A stretch of DNA of 64,000 nucleotides from Candidatus Roizmanbacteria bacterium. Its GTDB lineage: Bacteria; Patescibacteriota; Microgenomatia; UBA1406; GWC2-37-13. The notes below the pieces were generated by a model, which was not told the DNA's origin, did no database searches, and saw only the letters and a program-made list of their open reading frames with translations. Below are positions 16,123 to 25,132 of this stretch, piece after piece. The DNA is taken from assembly GCA_016215445.1 (NCBI GenBank), contig JACRJL010000003.1, forward strand, positions 342,924 to 406,923, given 5' to 3'. Position 1 is the first letter of the stretch, and every line of letters starts with the position of its first letter. A program made the position numbers and the translations under genes.

Positions 16123-17001
16123 ATGGTAAATTACTATGAAGTTCTCGGAGTTTCCAAGAATGCCGGTGACCATGAAATAAAGACAGCTTATAGGAAGCTG
16201 GCTCTCAAGTGGCACCCGGATCGCAATAAATCTTCCGGTGCCGCGGAAAAATTCAAAGAAATCAATAAAGCTTTTGAAGTGCTTTCCAATCCTCAGAAAA
16301 AGCAGATGTATGATCAGTATGGTGAGGCTGCGTTTCAACGAGGGGGTCCAGGAGCGGGTGGATCGCCAGGCGGAGCTGGAGGACAATACTATCAAGAGGG
16401 ACCTTTTAAGGTTTATACTAATTTTGGCGGTCAGGGGAATCCATTTGAAAATATTGACTTTGGTGGTTTTTCCGATCCATTCGAAATATTTGAACAGTTC
16501 TTTGGTTTTCAGTCGCCTTTTTCCGGGGGAAGGCGTCAGTCCCACCGCGACATTTATGAAACGAGTTTGACTTTCGAAGAAGCTGTCAACGGTATAAAAA
16601 AAGACGTCGTTATTAAAGGTGATACAAAAACGATTCAGATTCCGGCTGGTGTAGACGAAGGAATGAGAATAAGATTTTCCGATTTTGATCTTTTAATCCA
16701 CGTCAAACCTCACCCATTTTTTAAAAGACAAAATCAGGATATTCATTTTGAAAAAGAAATCTCCTATTCTTTGGCTGTTCTCGGCGGAGTAGTTGAAGTT
16801 CCGACAATAAATGGAATGGTAAAATTAAAAATAAGGCCTGGAACTCAATCGGGGACAACTGTTCGACTGCGTGGTCAGGGAGTTCCTCATCCCCAGTCTT
16901 ATAATAAAGGAGATCAGTACGTAGTTTTTAAGATTGTCGTTCCTTCAAGTGTCTCTGCTAAAGCGAGGAGAATTTTGTCGGATTTGGAAGAAGAGATCTA
17001 A
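16123..17001 (+). CDS. dnaJ: DnaJ-family co-chaperone lacking the zinc finger
   Basis: A 292-residue J-protein. The J-domain has the catalytic HPD at residues 31-33 (KWHPDRN), followed by a Gly-rich linker ([17 protein letters not shown]) and two C-terminal beta-barrel domains (from about [17 protein letters not shown] on). No CxxCxGxG repeats are present, so it has the type II / CbpA-like architecture, although its position right after dnaK suggests it is the main DnaJ. It stimulates DnaK ATPase activity and delivers substrates. Only 5 nt separate it from dnaK. Confidence 0.92.
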   Translation: MVNYYEVLGVSKNAGDHEIKTAYRKLALKWHPDRNKSSGAAEKFKEINKAFEVLSNPQKKQMYDQYGEAAFQRGGPGAGGSPGGAGGQYYQEGPFKVYTNFGGQGNPFENIDFGGFSDPFEIFEQFFGFQSPFSGGRRQSHRDIYETSLTFEEAVNGIKKDVVIKGDTKTIQIPAGVDEGMRIRFSDFDLLIHVKPHPFFKRQNQDIHFEKEISYSLAVLGGVVEVPTINGMVKLKIRPGTQSGTTVRLRGQGVPHPQSYNKGDQYVVFKIVVPSSVSAKARRILSDLEEEI

Positions 17002-17032
17002 AAATCTAACATTAATTCTGCAGCGAATCATT

Positions 17033-18010
17033 ATGAAAATTAAGACAGAAATAAAGAATCTTAAGAACTATAAAGTTTACCTAAAGATACAGGAGTTGGT
17101 TAACAGATTTTTTCAAAAAAAAGGTTATTTAAAAGTTGAATTACCGGTTTTATCTCCAGGCTTGATTCCTGAATCATATCTTGAGATATTTGAAACAGAA
17201 TTTAGATATTTTAATAGAAAAGAAAAACTTTATTTAATACCTTCTCCGGAGTTATTCTTAAAAAGATTATTAGTCGCCGGAATCGGAAATTGCTACTATC
17301 TGGATAAATCTTTTCGTAACAGCGAACCAAACTCAAGTTGGCACCAGCCGGAGTTTACCATGTTGGAGTTCTATAAGGTCGGGTTAAATTATTTAGAATT
17401 GGCGGATGAAGTATTGGAAATGTTAAATTACATTAATAAAAAAATCAAAAATCAAAAACTTAAGTTTGACAAATGGGAAAAGTACTCAGTTGCTCAGGCT
17501 TTTGAAAAATTTGCAAAGATAAATGAAAAAGAGTTATTTGATGAAAAACTATTCATAAAGAAAGCCCAAAGTAAAGGCTATGAGGTTAAGGGAGCAAGTT
17601 ATGAAGACATATTCTCACAGATTCTAGCTTCCGAAGTGGAGCCAAAACTAGGACGAAATGGTTATGCGACTTTACTTTATGATTACCCTCGTCAGATGGC
17701 GTCGCTTGCTAAATTGAGCAAAGGCAAAAAAACTGCCGAGCGTTGTGAGTTTTATATTAATGGTTTAGAAGTGGGTGGGTTTTGCACAGAGCTCAATGAT
17801 TATAAGGAGCAAGAAAAAAGATTCATCTCGGAAAATTTAAACCGAAAAAAAAATAAACTAATTAATCATTCAATTGACAAAGACTTCATCCAAGCATTAA
17901 AATATGGACTTCCGGCTTGCACCGGAGCAGGAATTGGGTTTGAAAGATTAGTGATGATCTTCGCTAATGTTGACTCAATTGAGAAATTAAAACTTATTAA
18001 TATCAAATAA
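17033..18010 (+). CDS. epmA: EpmA-like EF-P lysine ligase (class II aaRS paralogue)
   Basis: A 325-residue class II aminoacyl-tRNA synthetase catalytic domain without an anticodon-binding domain, as in EpmA/GenX/PoxA. Motif 2 region FRNSEPNSSWHQPEFTMLEF closely follows the EpmA/LysRS pattern and motif 3 reads GAGIGFERLVMI. EpmA attaches (R)-beta-lysine to a conserved Lys of elongation factor P; efp lies 1 nt downstream, strong support for this role. The partner 2,3-aminomutase EpmB is not in the window, so plain lysine or another amino acid may be used. ATG 17033 is preferred to in-frame upstream starts, which lie within dnaJ. A minor alternative is a truncated LysRS. Confidence 0.82.
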   Translation: MKIKTEIKNLKNYKVYLKIQELVNRFFQKKGYLKVELPVLSPGLIPESYLEIFETEFRYFNRKEKLYLIPSPELFLKRLLVAGIGNCYYLDKSFRNSEPNSSWHQPEFTMLEFYKVGLNYLELADEVLEMLNYINKKIKNQKLKFDKWEKYSVAQAFEKFAKINEKELFDEKLFIKKAQSKGYEVKGASYEDIFSQILASEVEPKLGRNGYATLLYDYPRQMASLAKLSKGKKTAERCEFYINGLEVGGFCTELNDYKEQEKRFISENLNRKKNKLINHSIDKDFIQALKYGLPACTGAGIGFERLVMIFANVDSIEKLKLINIK

Positions 18011-18011
18011 T

Positions 18012-18572
18012 ATGAGGACAAACGCAGGTAATCTAAAAAAAGGCGAGTTCGTCTACCATCAGGGTGAGATTTGGCACGTTCAGAAGGCAGACTTTTATTC
18101 TCCAGGGAAAGGTTCGGCTCTAATGAAGGCGAGGATAAAGAATTTATTGTCAGGAAAAAATGTCGAATACGCTTATAAGTCTAACGAACAGGTTGAGGTG
18201 CTCGATGTACAGTCAGTTGAAATGCAATATCTTTATAAAGACAATGAAAATCTTTATTTTATGGACGAAAGAACTTATAACCAGTTTTCTCTACCTTTAA
18301 ATATAGTTGGGGACGTTTCAAGATTTTTCAAAGAAGGGGACAAAATGTATGTTTACTTGCACGACGATAAACCTTTGACAATCAGGCCGCCAATGAGTGT
18401 CAAACTTAAAGTGATCGAATCGGAAAATGCTGATAAAGGCGATACAGTGACAGGAGCAAAAAAGTCAGTCAAAGTAGAAACAGGAGTGACTGTGATGGTC
18501 CCCTTATTTATTAAAATAGGAGAAACTATTACTGTCAATCCGGAAACGGGAGAATATACGGGGAGAGTATAA
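18012..18572 (+). CDS. efp: Elongation factor P
   Basis: A 186-residue EF-P of normal length with three beta-barrel domains. The modifiable loop reads YSPGKGSAL, so the Lys that receives beta-lysine in E. coli is kept at residue 33. The third domain ends with the signature VPLFIKIGETITVNPETGEY. EF-P relieves ribosome stalling at polyproline stretches. It is directly coupled to the EpmA-like gene. Its stop codon is embedded in a TATAAT box for the next gene. Confidence 0.96.
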   Translation: MRTNAGNLKKGEFVYHQGEIWHVQKADFYSPGKGSALMKARIKNLLSGKNVEYAYKSNEQVEVLDVQSVEMQYLYKDNENLYFMDERTYNQFSLPLNIVGDVSRFFKEGDKMYVYLHDDKPLTIRPPMSVKLKVIESENADKGDTVTGAKKSVKVETGVTVMVPLFIKIGETITVNPETGEYTGRV

Positions 18573-18573
18573 T
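18568..18573 (+). promoter_or_regulatory. -10 box of RodZ-like gene, overlapping the efp stop
   Basis: TATAAT ends 6 nt before the ATG at 18580; the TAA stop of efp is inside it (GTA TAA T). The spacing predicts a leaderless message. Confidence 0.6.
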
Positions 18574-18579
18574 ATCCTT

Positions 18580-19209
18580 ATGTTATCTGTTGGAGGAATC
18601 TTACAAAAAGAAAGAATTATTCAAGGCTTAACCCTTCTTGATATAGAAAAGAAAATTAAAGTAAGGGAAAAATATTTGCTTGCCATTGAGGAAAATAATT
18701 GGGATTTTTTCTCCTCGAAAATTTATATCACAGGAATAATAAAGAATTATTCTAAAGTATTAGGGTTGGACGACAGAAAAATTCTGGCTTTTTTCAGACG
18801 AGACTATGAGAAAAAGGATGATGTTAGATTCAAAGAAAAAATTTCTCAGCGTTATCTGACTCCGGAAACAAAACAGGTTTTGAGAACAGGATTTATTTTT
18901 CTCGTTTTATTTTTTATAGTTTACTTCGGGTATCAACTGTTGCTTTATTTTTCACCACCAAAATTGACTATCCTATCTCCTAAAACTAATAATTTGACAA
19001 GAGAAAATAATGTCAAAATTTTGGGGAAAACAGATAAGGACGCCATGATAGTTATTTCCGGACAAAGAATCTATCAAAATAAAGACGGCCAGTTTGAATA
19101 TGATTTTCCCCTTCATGAAGGCGTCAACAAATTAACGATTGAGTTAACAGGAGCTAATGGTAAGAAAACTACGGTTGAAAAACTTTTTACTAAGAAGTCC
19201 CCTAAATAA
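18580..19209 (+). CDS. RodZ-like helix-turn-helix membrane protein
   Basis: A 209-residue bitopic membrane protein. Residues 1-75 form a HTH_25/Xre-type domain (GGILQKERIIQGLTLLDIEKK, then VREKYLLAIEENNW), as in RodZ. A basic juxtamembrane region is followed by one membrane helix at about 106-127 and an extracellular Ig-like or Big-type domain starting at PPKLTILSPKTNNL and containing VKILGKTDKDAMIVISG. In rod-shaped bacteria RodZ links MreB to the cell-wall machinery; no mreB is visible here. The C-terminal domain differs from E. coli RodZ, so the name is only domain-level. The 3' end overlaps convergent radA by 8 nt. Confidence 0.7.
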   Translation: MLSVGGILQKERIIQGLTLLDIEKKIKVREKYLLAIEENNWDFFSSKIYITGIIKNYSKVLGLDDRKILAFFRRDYEKKDDVRFKEKISQRYLTPETKQVLRTGFIFLVLFFIVYFGYQLLLYFSPPKLTILSPKTNNLTRENNVKILGKTDKDAMIVISGQRIYQNKDGQFEYDFPLHEGVNKLTIELTGANGKKTTVEKLFTKKSPK

Positions 19210-20491
19210 GAGAACGAAATTGTTTTACACTGCTGATATTCTTGCTCGAATAAATTTTTTTGAAACCGAGTCTTTTTCCCTCACTGATAATTTTTTCTTC
19301 AAAGTACGTATTTCTTATTTCACCAAGAAGGCCGACCTCGCCTATAAATAGAGTTGAAGAAGGGAGGGGAATATTTTTAAACGAGGAGATTAGAGCAGCT
19401 ATTAATCCCAGGTCCGCGCTCGTACCCTTGATAGAAACGCCACCTATAACGTTAACGTAGATATCAAAGTTATCAAGTGATAAATTCAAATTTTTTCTTG
19501 TGACCGCTAAAAGTAGAAGGACTTTGTTATAGTCAAAACCTTTGACGACTCTTCTAGGTACTGCTAAAACCGTTGGAACGGCCAACGTTTGAATTTCAAA
19601 AAAGAGCGACCTTTTTCCTTCGGCTACGCCGACGATCGCCTTCCCAGGTTCAAGAGATTTCTTACCCTCCAAGAAAACTAGAGGGTTGTCGATTTCCTTT
19701 AAACCAGAGCCGGTCATTTCAAAAATTCCGATTTCGTCGGTTCCGCCGAAGCGGTTTTTGGAAGTTCGAATCAATCTATAATTGGAAACTTTTTCGCCTT
19801 CAAAATTGAGAACGCAGTCGACAAAATGTTCAAGGCTCTTTGGTCCGGCGATTTCTCCTTCTTTTGTAATATGGCCGATTAAGACAATGGCGAGATTATT
19901 TTTTTTGGCAAAAGTAACTAAAAGTTTTGTCACTTCTTTAAGTTGACTGATGCTGGCAGTTGCACCCTCTATATCTTTCGAATAGATTGTTTGGATAGAA
20001 TCTATAACAACAACATCGATCTGGTCTTTCATTTCAGAAACTGACTCTATTATGCCTTCAGCCTGGAGGTCGTTTGAAAATAAAAAGTTATCCAGTTTTA
20101 TACCAAGGCGGTCAGCCCGGTTTTTGACCTGTTCTCCTGATTCTTCCCCGGAAATGTAAAGAGTTTTAATATCTTTTAGAGCCTGTAGTACTAAAGTCGA
20201 TTTACCGATTCCCGGTTCTCCGGTTAAAAGGACGACTTCTCCTGGAATAAAACCGCCTCCTAAAACCCGGTCAAATTCAAAAATACCGGTTTTGATCCTG
20301 GTTTTGTCTTGGGTTTTTATTTTCTTAAAAGGCGTGATTGAAATCCTTTTGAGTCCTTCTTTTTTTTTGCTAGTTGAAGATTTAGCGAAGTCAGGTCTTT
20401 CGGTTAAAGTATTCCACTTACCGCAGTCAGGGCATTTCCCATACCAGCTGGCTGAACCAAAACCGCAATTTTTACAAACAAAAAAGGCCAT
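19202..20491 (-). CDS. radA: DNA repair protein RadA (Sms)
   Basis: A 429-residue RadA. The N-terminal zinc finger has Cys 6, 9, 20 and 23 (CKNCGFGSASWYGKCPDCGKW, in parts), followed by a RecA-like ATPase with Walker A GEPGIGKST at 91-99 and the RadA-specific KNRFG motif, then the Lon-protease-like C-terminal domain. RadA is a DnaB-like hexameric motor promoting branch migration in recombination. It starts 1 nt after argS on the same strand and converges with the RodZ-like gene. Confidence 0.95.
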   Translation of the reverse strand: MAFFVCKNCGFGSASWYGKCPDCGKWNTLTERPDFAKSSTSKKKEGLKRISITPFKKIKTQDKTRIKTGIFEFDRVLGGGFIPGEVVLLTGEPGIGKSTLVLQALKDIKTLYISGEESGEQVKNRADRLGIKLDNFLFSNDLQAEGIIESVSEMKDQIDVVVIDSIQTIYSKDIEGATASISQLKEVTKLLVTFAKKNNLAIVLIGHITKEGEIAGPKSLEHFVDCVLNFEGEKVSNYRLIRTSKNRFGGTDEIGIFEMTGSGLKEIDNPLVFLEGKKSLEPGKAIVGVAEGKRSLFFEIQTLAVPTVLAVPRRVVKGFDYNKVLLLLAVTRKNLNLSLDNFDIYVNVIGGVSIKGTSADLGLIAALISSFKNIPLPSSTLFIGEVGLLGEIRNTYFEEKIISEGKRLGFKKIYSSKNISSVKQFRSLI

Positions 20492-20492
20492 A

Positions 20493-22187
20493 TTACATTT
20501 TTTCTACTGTTTTAATTCCCAACAGTTCCAATCCTTTCTTAATTACATTTGCCGTTGCTTTAGTTATTAGCAATCTCAGTTCTTTAGTTTTTTTATCGGC
20601 CTTTAAGATTGGATTTTTTTGATAAAAAAGATTGAATTGGGATGATAGTTCATAAAGATAAGTGGCGATGAAATTAGGAGAAAATTCGTGCACTGCTTTC
20701 AAAACAACTTCTGGGAATTGATAGAGTTTCCGAAGAAGGATCAATTCGTCGTTATTTATTATGTTAGAGTTCACGAGTTTACGAGTTAACGAGTTATAAT
20801 CATCCTTATTCAAAACAGATTGGCAGCGGACATAAGTATAGATTAAGTAAGGAGCTGAATTACCGTCTACAGTTATAGATTCTTCCATATCAAAATGAAT
20901 GATAGTTTGAGTACTGGTTTTTAGAAAAGAGTACTTAACAGAGGCAACAGCAAGGATTTCTGCTGTTTTATCATTGCATTTAAATTGTTTTAAAATTTTC
21001 TCTTTTATTTGGTCAATTAACCAGTTGGCTTCAATAATATTACCTTCTCGAGAAGACATTTTTCCCTCTTTAAGTTTGACCCACTCATAGATAAGGTGGT
21101 GTTGCTTATTTTTATATTTTTTTTCGTCAATGAGTTCTTCAACTTTGAAAGTAATTTTGAAAAAACTTGTTTGTTCGGGGGTGACGACATGGATATTTTT
21201 GTCCAACTCTCCAAATTCTGAGAATTCTTTTTCTGCTAGTCCAAGCTCTTTTCCCTCATAAGTGGGAAATCCTAAAGAATTAATGAAAACTCTTGTGTCG
21301 AGCCCATATTTTTTACCATTAAAGACGATTGCCCCTTGACTTTTTTCAAGAATTCCTTTTTTGAGGGCTTCGTTAGCAACTTCCATTCCCCGCTTGTAAA
21401 ATTCGCTTTCCAAATAAAGTCTATCAAAATGACTGTCGACTCTTTTATAAACTTCATTAAAGTAATCTAGACTCCATTTTTTAGTTTCCTGCCAGACGGG
21501 AAGAATTTCCTGATCTTGGTCGTAGATCATTTTGTTGATTCTATTAATTTCTTCTTTGGCTTTTATGTCATCTTCATATGCCTTTGTTCCTTTTGTATAC
21601 ATTTTCCCAATAAATTCAATTTTTTCCTGCAGTGTCTTCAAGCTCTTAATTTTTGATTTTTCACTCTGGACACCATAGAGACATTTGGCGATATGGAGTC
21701 CGACGTCGCCCTGATAGTTTGAACGGATGACTTTATTTCCGACTGCTTCCAAAATTCGCACCATGGTTTCACCAGTTGAAATGTTTCTCAAGTGTCCGAT
21801 ATGAAAAAGTTTATGCGTATTAGGATGGGCGAATTCAACCATAACTTTTTCATTTTTCCCTAGATGAAAATGGGGGAAGTCAAATTTTTCTGTCGATACG
21901 CTTTGAACGTAATCGAGTAATTGATGCGGTTTAATCCAAAAATTAATAAATCCAGGTTTAATAATATCGATTTTTTCAATAAAGTCATTTTTGGGAAAGT
22001 TATTCTTAATTTCTTCGGCAATCGTGACTGGATTTTTCTTAAGTAATTTTGTTAACTTAAGCGCCATTGATGTTGAGTAATCTCCAAAGTCCGCGTTTGT
22101 GGGTGGTTGGAGGTCAATATCTACTTCTTTCTCGCCGATTTTCTCGAGAGTTTTTTGCAGATTTTTTAAAATTTGTTCTTTTATCAT
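20493..22187 (-). CDS. argS: Arginine-tRNA ligase
   Basis: A 564-residue class I synthetase. An N-terminal Arg-S additional domain (residues about 1-90) recognises the tRNA D-loop; the HIGH motif is HIGH at 129-132 in KLFHIGHLRN; the KMSKS counterpart is KMSSREGN; and the C-terminal DALR anticodon-binding domain contains the usual Tyr/Leu-rich helices. KMSS replaces KMSK, a common variant in ArgRS. A TATCAT box lies a few bases upstream of the ATG. First gene of the argS-radA pair. Confidence 0.96.
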   Translation of the reverse strand: MIKEQILKNLQKTLEKIGEKEVDIDLQPPTNADFGDYSTSMALKLTKLLKKNPVTIAEEIKNNFPKNDFIEKIDIIKPGFINFWIKPHQLLDYVQSVSTEKFDFPHFHLGKNEKVMVEFAHPNTHKLFHIGHLRNISTGETMVRILEAVGNKVIRSNYQGDVGLHIAKCLYGVQSEKSKIKSLKTLQEKIEFIGKMYTKGTKAYEDDIKAKEEINRINKMIYDQDQEILPVWQETKKWSLDYFNEVYKRVDSHFDRLYLESEFYKRGMEVANEALKKGILEKSQGAIVFNGKKYGLDTRVFINSLGFPTYEGKELGLAEKEFSEFGELDKNIHVVTPEQTSFFKITFKVEELIDEKKYKNKQHHLIYEWVKLKEGKMSSREGNIIEANWLIDQIKEKILKQFKCNDKTAEILAVASVKYSFLKTSTQTIIHFDMEESITVDGNSAPYLIYTYVRCQSVLNKDDYNSLTRKLVNSNIINNDELILLRKLYQFPEVVLKAVHEFSPNFIATYLYELSSQFNLFYQKNPILKADKKTKELRLLITKATANVIKKGLELLGIKTVEKM

Positions 22188-22222
22188 TGGTTATTATGAT
22201 AGCAAAAAAATGCTTATTTTGA

Positions 22223-22228
22223 TAGAAT
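22223..22228 (+). promoter_or_regulatory. Extended -10 element overlapping the EamA start
   Basis: TGATAGAAT (22220-22228) fits an extended -10 promoter, but it overlaps the ATG at 22227. If it is used, transcription would start near 22235 and translation most likely at the in-frame ATG 22239. Confidence 0.4.
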
Positions 22229-23108
22229 GAAAAACAATATGTGGTTTTGGTATGCTCTAATGTCGGCCCTGGTTTCGGCGGTTTCAGTCATTCTTAACAA
22301 AAAAGCTTTAAAAAACATTAATGCTTCACTTGTTTCCTGGTCTTTATTTGCTTTTTCAATTCCATTTCTAATTTATCCGGCCTTTAAAGATGGTTTTCCA
22401 AAGTTAAATATCGTTTTCTGGCTATCAACGACTGTTTCTGTTATTTTATTCGCGTATGCAAAAACTTTGTCTTTGAAGTCGCTGAAAGGTAGCTTGATGT
22501 CAGAAGTGGTACCTTTGGCTTTTTTTTCTGTTTTATTCCAATACGTCTTTGCCCTTATTTTTTTCTCAGAAGTTTTAAAGATGATACCTTTACTTGGATT
22601 AGTCTTGATTATTTTGGGAGGGTATTTTTTAAAGGTGGAAGAGGCAAGAGAGGATTTTTTAAGACCTTTTAAGCTTCTATTTACAAACAAAAATGCTTTT
22701 ATGTATTTAGTTGCTATGGCAATTATGCCTTTGACGTCTGTATTTGACAAAACTGGATTGATAAATATTAAGCCTGTCAACCAGTCATTTTTACTTCTTT
22801 GGGAGAACCTACTGACGACGGTTCTTATAGGTTTTTATATGACAAGAAAGGATAAACAGTGGATGACAGATTTGAAAAATAATTTCTGGAGTCTTTGTTT
22901 AAACGGGATTGTTTATACGATTCTGGCCCTTTTATATTTATACGGAATCACGACAGGCGCCTTGGCTTTAGTTTCAGGAGTGAAGAAGTTAGAAGTATTT
23001 TTTGTCCTTTTGTTGGCATGGCTACTTTTTGGCGACAAACCCAAAAGAGGGGTCTGGGTGGGAAGCTTGATGATGCTTATTGGAGTAATCCTTATCAAAG
23101 TGGGTTGA
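22227..23108 (+). CDS. EamA/DMT-superfamily transporter
   Basis: A 293-residue polytopic protein with about ten hydrophobic helices in two EamA repeats. The start WYALMSALVSAVSVILNKKAL and the C-terminal GVKKLEVFFVLLLAWLLFGD with VGSLMMLIGVILI are typical of drug/metabolite transporters. Substrate unknown; no regulatory RNA precedes this copy, unlike the EamA gene at 37086-37964, to which it is only distantly similar. The start may instead be ATG 22239, since a -10 box overlaps ATG 22227. It is divergent from argS. Confidence 0.8.
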   Translation: MKNNMWFWYALMSALVSAVSVILNKKALKNINASLVSWSLFAFSIPFLIYPAFKDGFPKLNIVFWLSTTVSVILFAYAKTLSLKSLKGSLMSEVVPLAFFSVLFQYVFALIFFSEVLKMIPLLGLVLIILGGYFLKVEEAREDFLRPFKLLFTNKNAFMYLVAMAIMPLTSVFDKTGLINIKPVNQSFLLLWENLLTTVLIGFYMTRKDKQWMTDLKNNFWSLCLNGIVYTILALLYLYGITTGALALVSGVKKLEVFFVLLLAWLLFGDKPKRGVWVGSLMMLIGVILIKVG

Positions 23109-23152
23109 GCCTTGAATTATTTTTTTAGTTAGAATACAATATTAGTACTTTT

Positions 23153-24025
23153 ATGAAAAGCAAATTGGTCCTATTGCTGGTTTTAATCATTCTTTTTATC
23201 GGTTTTGTCGTAGTCAGGTTTTTTATCCTTGATAAACAGAACGCTTATGGAAAATTGAAAATAATTTCTTCACCTACGGCAAGCGTTTTTATAAATAACA
23301 TGATAATTGGGAAGACTCCTTATGACGACAAATACAAAGTAGGAGAATATTTATTGAAGTTGATACCGGAGGGAAACGCTACAGAGACTGCCTCTTGGAA
23401 CGGAAAAATAAACGTTTATAAAAATTCGCTTACTTATGTTAATCGTGAATTGGGTTCTTCCGATATTTTTTCCGCCGGGGAAATATTTACTACTCAAAAG
23501 ATGGAAACAGCCCCAAAAAACGGTAACTATGGTGAAATTTATGTTGAGTCTGAACCCCAAGGAGCAATTATAACCTTGGATAATGATGAAAAGGGAGTGG
23601 CGCCTTTGGTTCTGCAGGACGTTTTGCGTGGTGACCACGAACTGTCTGTATTCATGCCTGGATTTTTCCGCAGAACTCAGAAAATAAATGTCGACCCGGG
23701 TTACAGAGTAAATGCATCATTCAAATTGGCGCTTGACCAGAGTCAAAAGCAGTTGTCAGATGTAGAAAAAACCGCAACACCCAGCGCCAAACCAGGCAGG
23801 ACTATGGTGACAATAAATAGTAATCCGCAGGGTTGGTTGAGGGTTCGTGTTGATGCTTCAATCAATGCTTCGGAGGAAGCCAAGGTAAAAGTGGGGGAGA
23901 AATACGAATTTTTAGATGAAAAGGCGGGCTGGTATCAGATTAAATATAATGGCAATAAAGATGGATTGGAGTCGGGAGAGTTTGATGAAGGTTGGGTGTC
24001 TTCAGAATATTCTACGAAGGAATAG
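23153..24025 (+). CDS. PEGA-domain envelope protein with C-terminal SH3-like domain
   Basis: A 290-residue exported protein anchored by an N-terminal helix (residues 3-25). Two PEGA-type beta domains follow: YGKLKIISSPTASVFINN with IGKTPY, and YGEIYVESEPQGAIITLD with KGVAPLVLQ and LRGDHELSV. After a Gln/Lys linker comes an SH3-like domain (from TMVTINSNPQGWLRVRV) ending with GWYQIKYNG and GWVSSEY. Such proteins are surface or periplasmic binding proteins, perhaps for peptidoglycan. TAGAATACAAT upstream could be its promoter, with an mRNA leader of only a few bases. Confidence 0.78.
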   Translation: MKSKLVLLLVLIILFIGFVVVRFFILDKQNAYGKLKIISSPTASVFINNMIIGKTPYDDKYKVGEYLLKLIPEGNATETASWNGKINVYKNSLTYVNRELGSSDIFSAGEIFTTQKMETAPKNGNYGEIYVESEPQGAIITLDNDEKGVAPLVLQDVLRGDHELSVFMPGFFRRTQKINVDPGYRVNASFKLALDQSQKQLSDVEKTATPSAKPGRTMVTINSNPQGWLRVRVDASINASEEAKVKVGEKYEFLDEKAGWYQIKYNGNKDGLESGEFDEGWVSSEYSTKE

Positions 24026-25132
24026 TTATTTACTCTTCCAAATAAATTTGTTGTAAAGAATGTATGAGTAGGGAATTATAATAAAAGCTATTATCAAGAT
24101 TTTATACAGGTACCAAAGTTTTCTTCCAAAAAATCCCACCAATATCTGCATTCCAATTGTTTGGATGGCGATTGACCCCGAGGAAACTAGATTAAATTTT
24201 AGAAAACCTGGTAAAAATCCACCTGATGAAACTTCTATTTTTTTGTGTCGGAAACTCCAAAAATTATTAAGGATAAAGTTGGAAATAATAGCTGATTCAG
24301 TACTTAAAAGGGTAATCACCCAGACGGCTTGATGCATTCTTTGAATGCCTAAATAAGAAATTCCGAAGTCTATCCAAAATCCAATCAGACCGACAATGAC
24401 AAATTTAATAAAAGAGGAGTGGGCGAGAACATAAAAAATAGTCTGGCTACTATATTGAAGAGCGTTGATTTTGGATATTCCGAATTTTCTTTCTTTAAAA
24501 TCAACAGGGATTTCATCTATGACGGCTTTGTTTTTCAAGGCAAAGTCAATAAAGGCCACTTGAAATACATAACCTGAATAGTTTTTTAGATAGTCGTAGG
24601 CATTCTTGACCAACCAGAATTTAATCGCTCTGTAACCATTTGTCCATTCGGTGATTTTTAACTTCATGAAACCGAGTCTAATAAAAAAATTGGCACCGAT
24701 AGATAAAATTTTTCTGTGAATTCCCCAGCCTTGAGGGATAGATCCTCCTTTTGAGTAACGTGTCCCAATGACAAAATCAGCCCCATTTTCTATTTTTTTA
24801 ATAAATTCCGGGATCCTGTTAGGCTGGTGTTGTCCGTCGGCGTCGATCTGTATCATCAGGTAGGGATTTATCATTTCTTCTGCATATTTGAAGCCTCTTA
24901 TGTAAGCTTTGCCCAGCCCTTCTTTTTCCGTTTCCAAAAGATGAAGATATTTGTATTGTTTTTGGAGTCTTCTTACTGTTTCAGCCGTGCCGTCTTTGGA
25001 ATAACTATCGACTATAAGAAGGTGGATTTCCCAATTTGGAATATTTTTTGACTGTTCAAATATCTGCTCTATTAATTTTTCGATATTGCCTTTTTCATTA
25101 AATGTCGGTGCAATCACAACAACTTTTCTCAT
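24026..25132 (-). CDS. GT2 glycosyltransferase fused to GtrA-like membrane domain
   Basis: A 368-residue fusion. Residues 1-235 are a dolichyl-phosphate-mannose-synthase-like GT2 domain: VVVIAPTFNEKGNIEKLIEQ, DSYSKDGTAE, the metal-binding QIDADGQHQP, and GTRYSKGG. The remainder is a GtrA domain with four membrane helices. The combination would load a sugar from a nucleotide donor onto a polyprenyl phosphate and help flip the lipid-linked sugar. Its start overlaps the UDP-xylose-synthase-like gene by 4 nt (ATGA), linking it to a sugar nucleotide supply. The stop at 24026 directly abuts the convergent PEGA gene. Confidence 0.88.
   Translation of the reverse strand: MRKVVVIAPTFNEKGNIEKLIEQIFEQSKNIPNWEIHLLIVDSYSKDGTAETVRRLQKQYKYLHLLETEKEGLGKAYIRGFKYAEEMINPYLMIQIDADGQHQPNRIPEFIKKIENGADFVIGTRYSKGGSIPQGWGIHRKILSIGANFFIRLGFMKLKITEWTNGYRAIKFWLVKNAYDYLKNYSGYVFQVAFIDFALKNKAVIDEIPVDFKERKFGISKINALQYSSQTIFYVLAHSSFIKFVIVGLIGFWIDFGISYLGIQRMHQAVWVITLLSTESAIISNFILNNFWSFRHKKIEVSSGGFLPGFLKFNLVSSGSIAIQTIGMQILVGFFGRKLWYLYKILIIAFIIIPYSYILYNKFIWKSK

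Noticed and set aside
16238-16570. Frames overlapping the Gly-rich part of dnaJ on both strands
   Set aside because: They are shadows of the low-complexity region of a clear J-protein.
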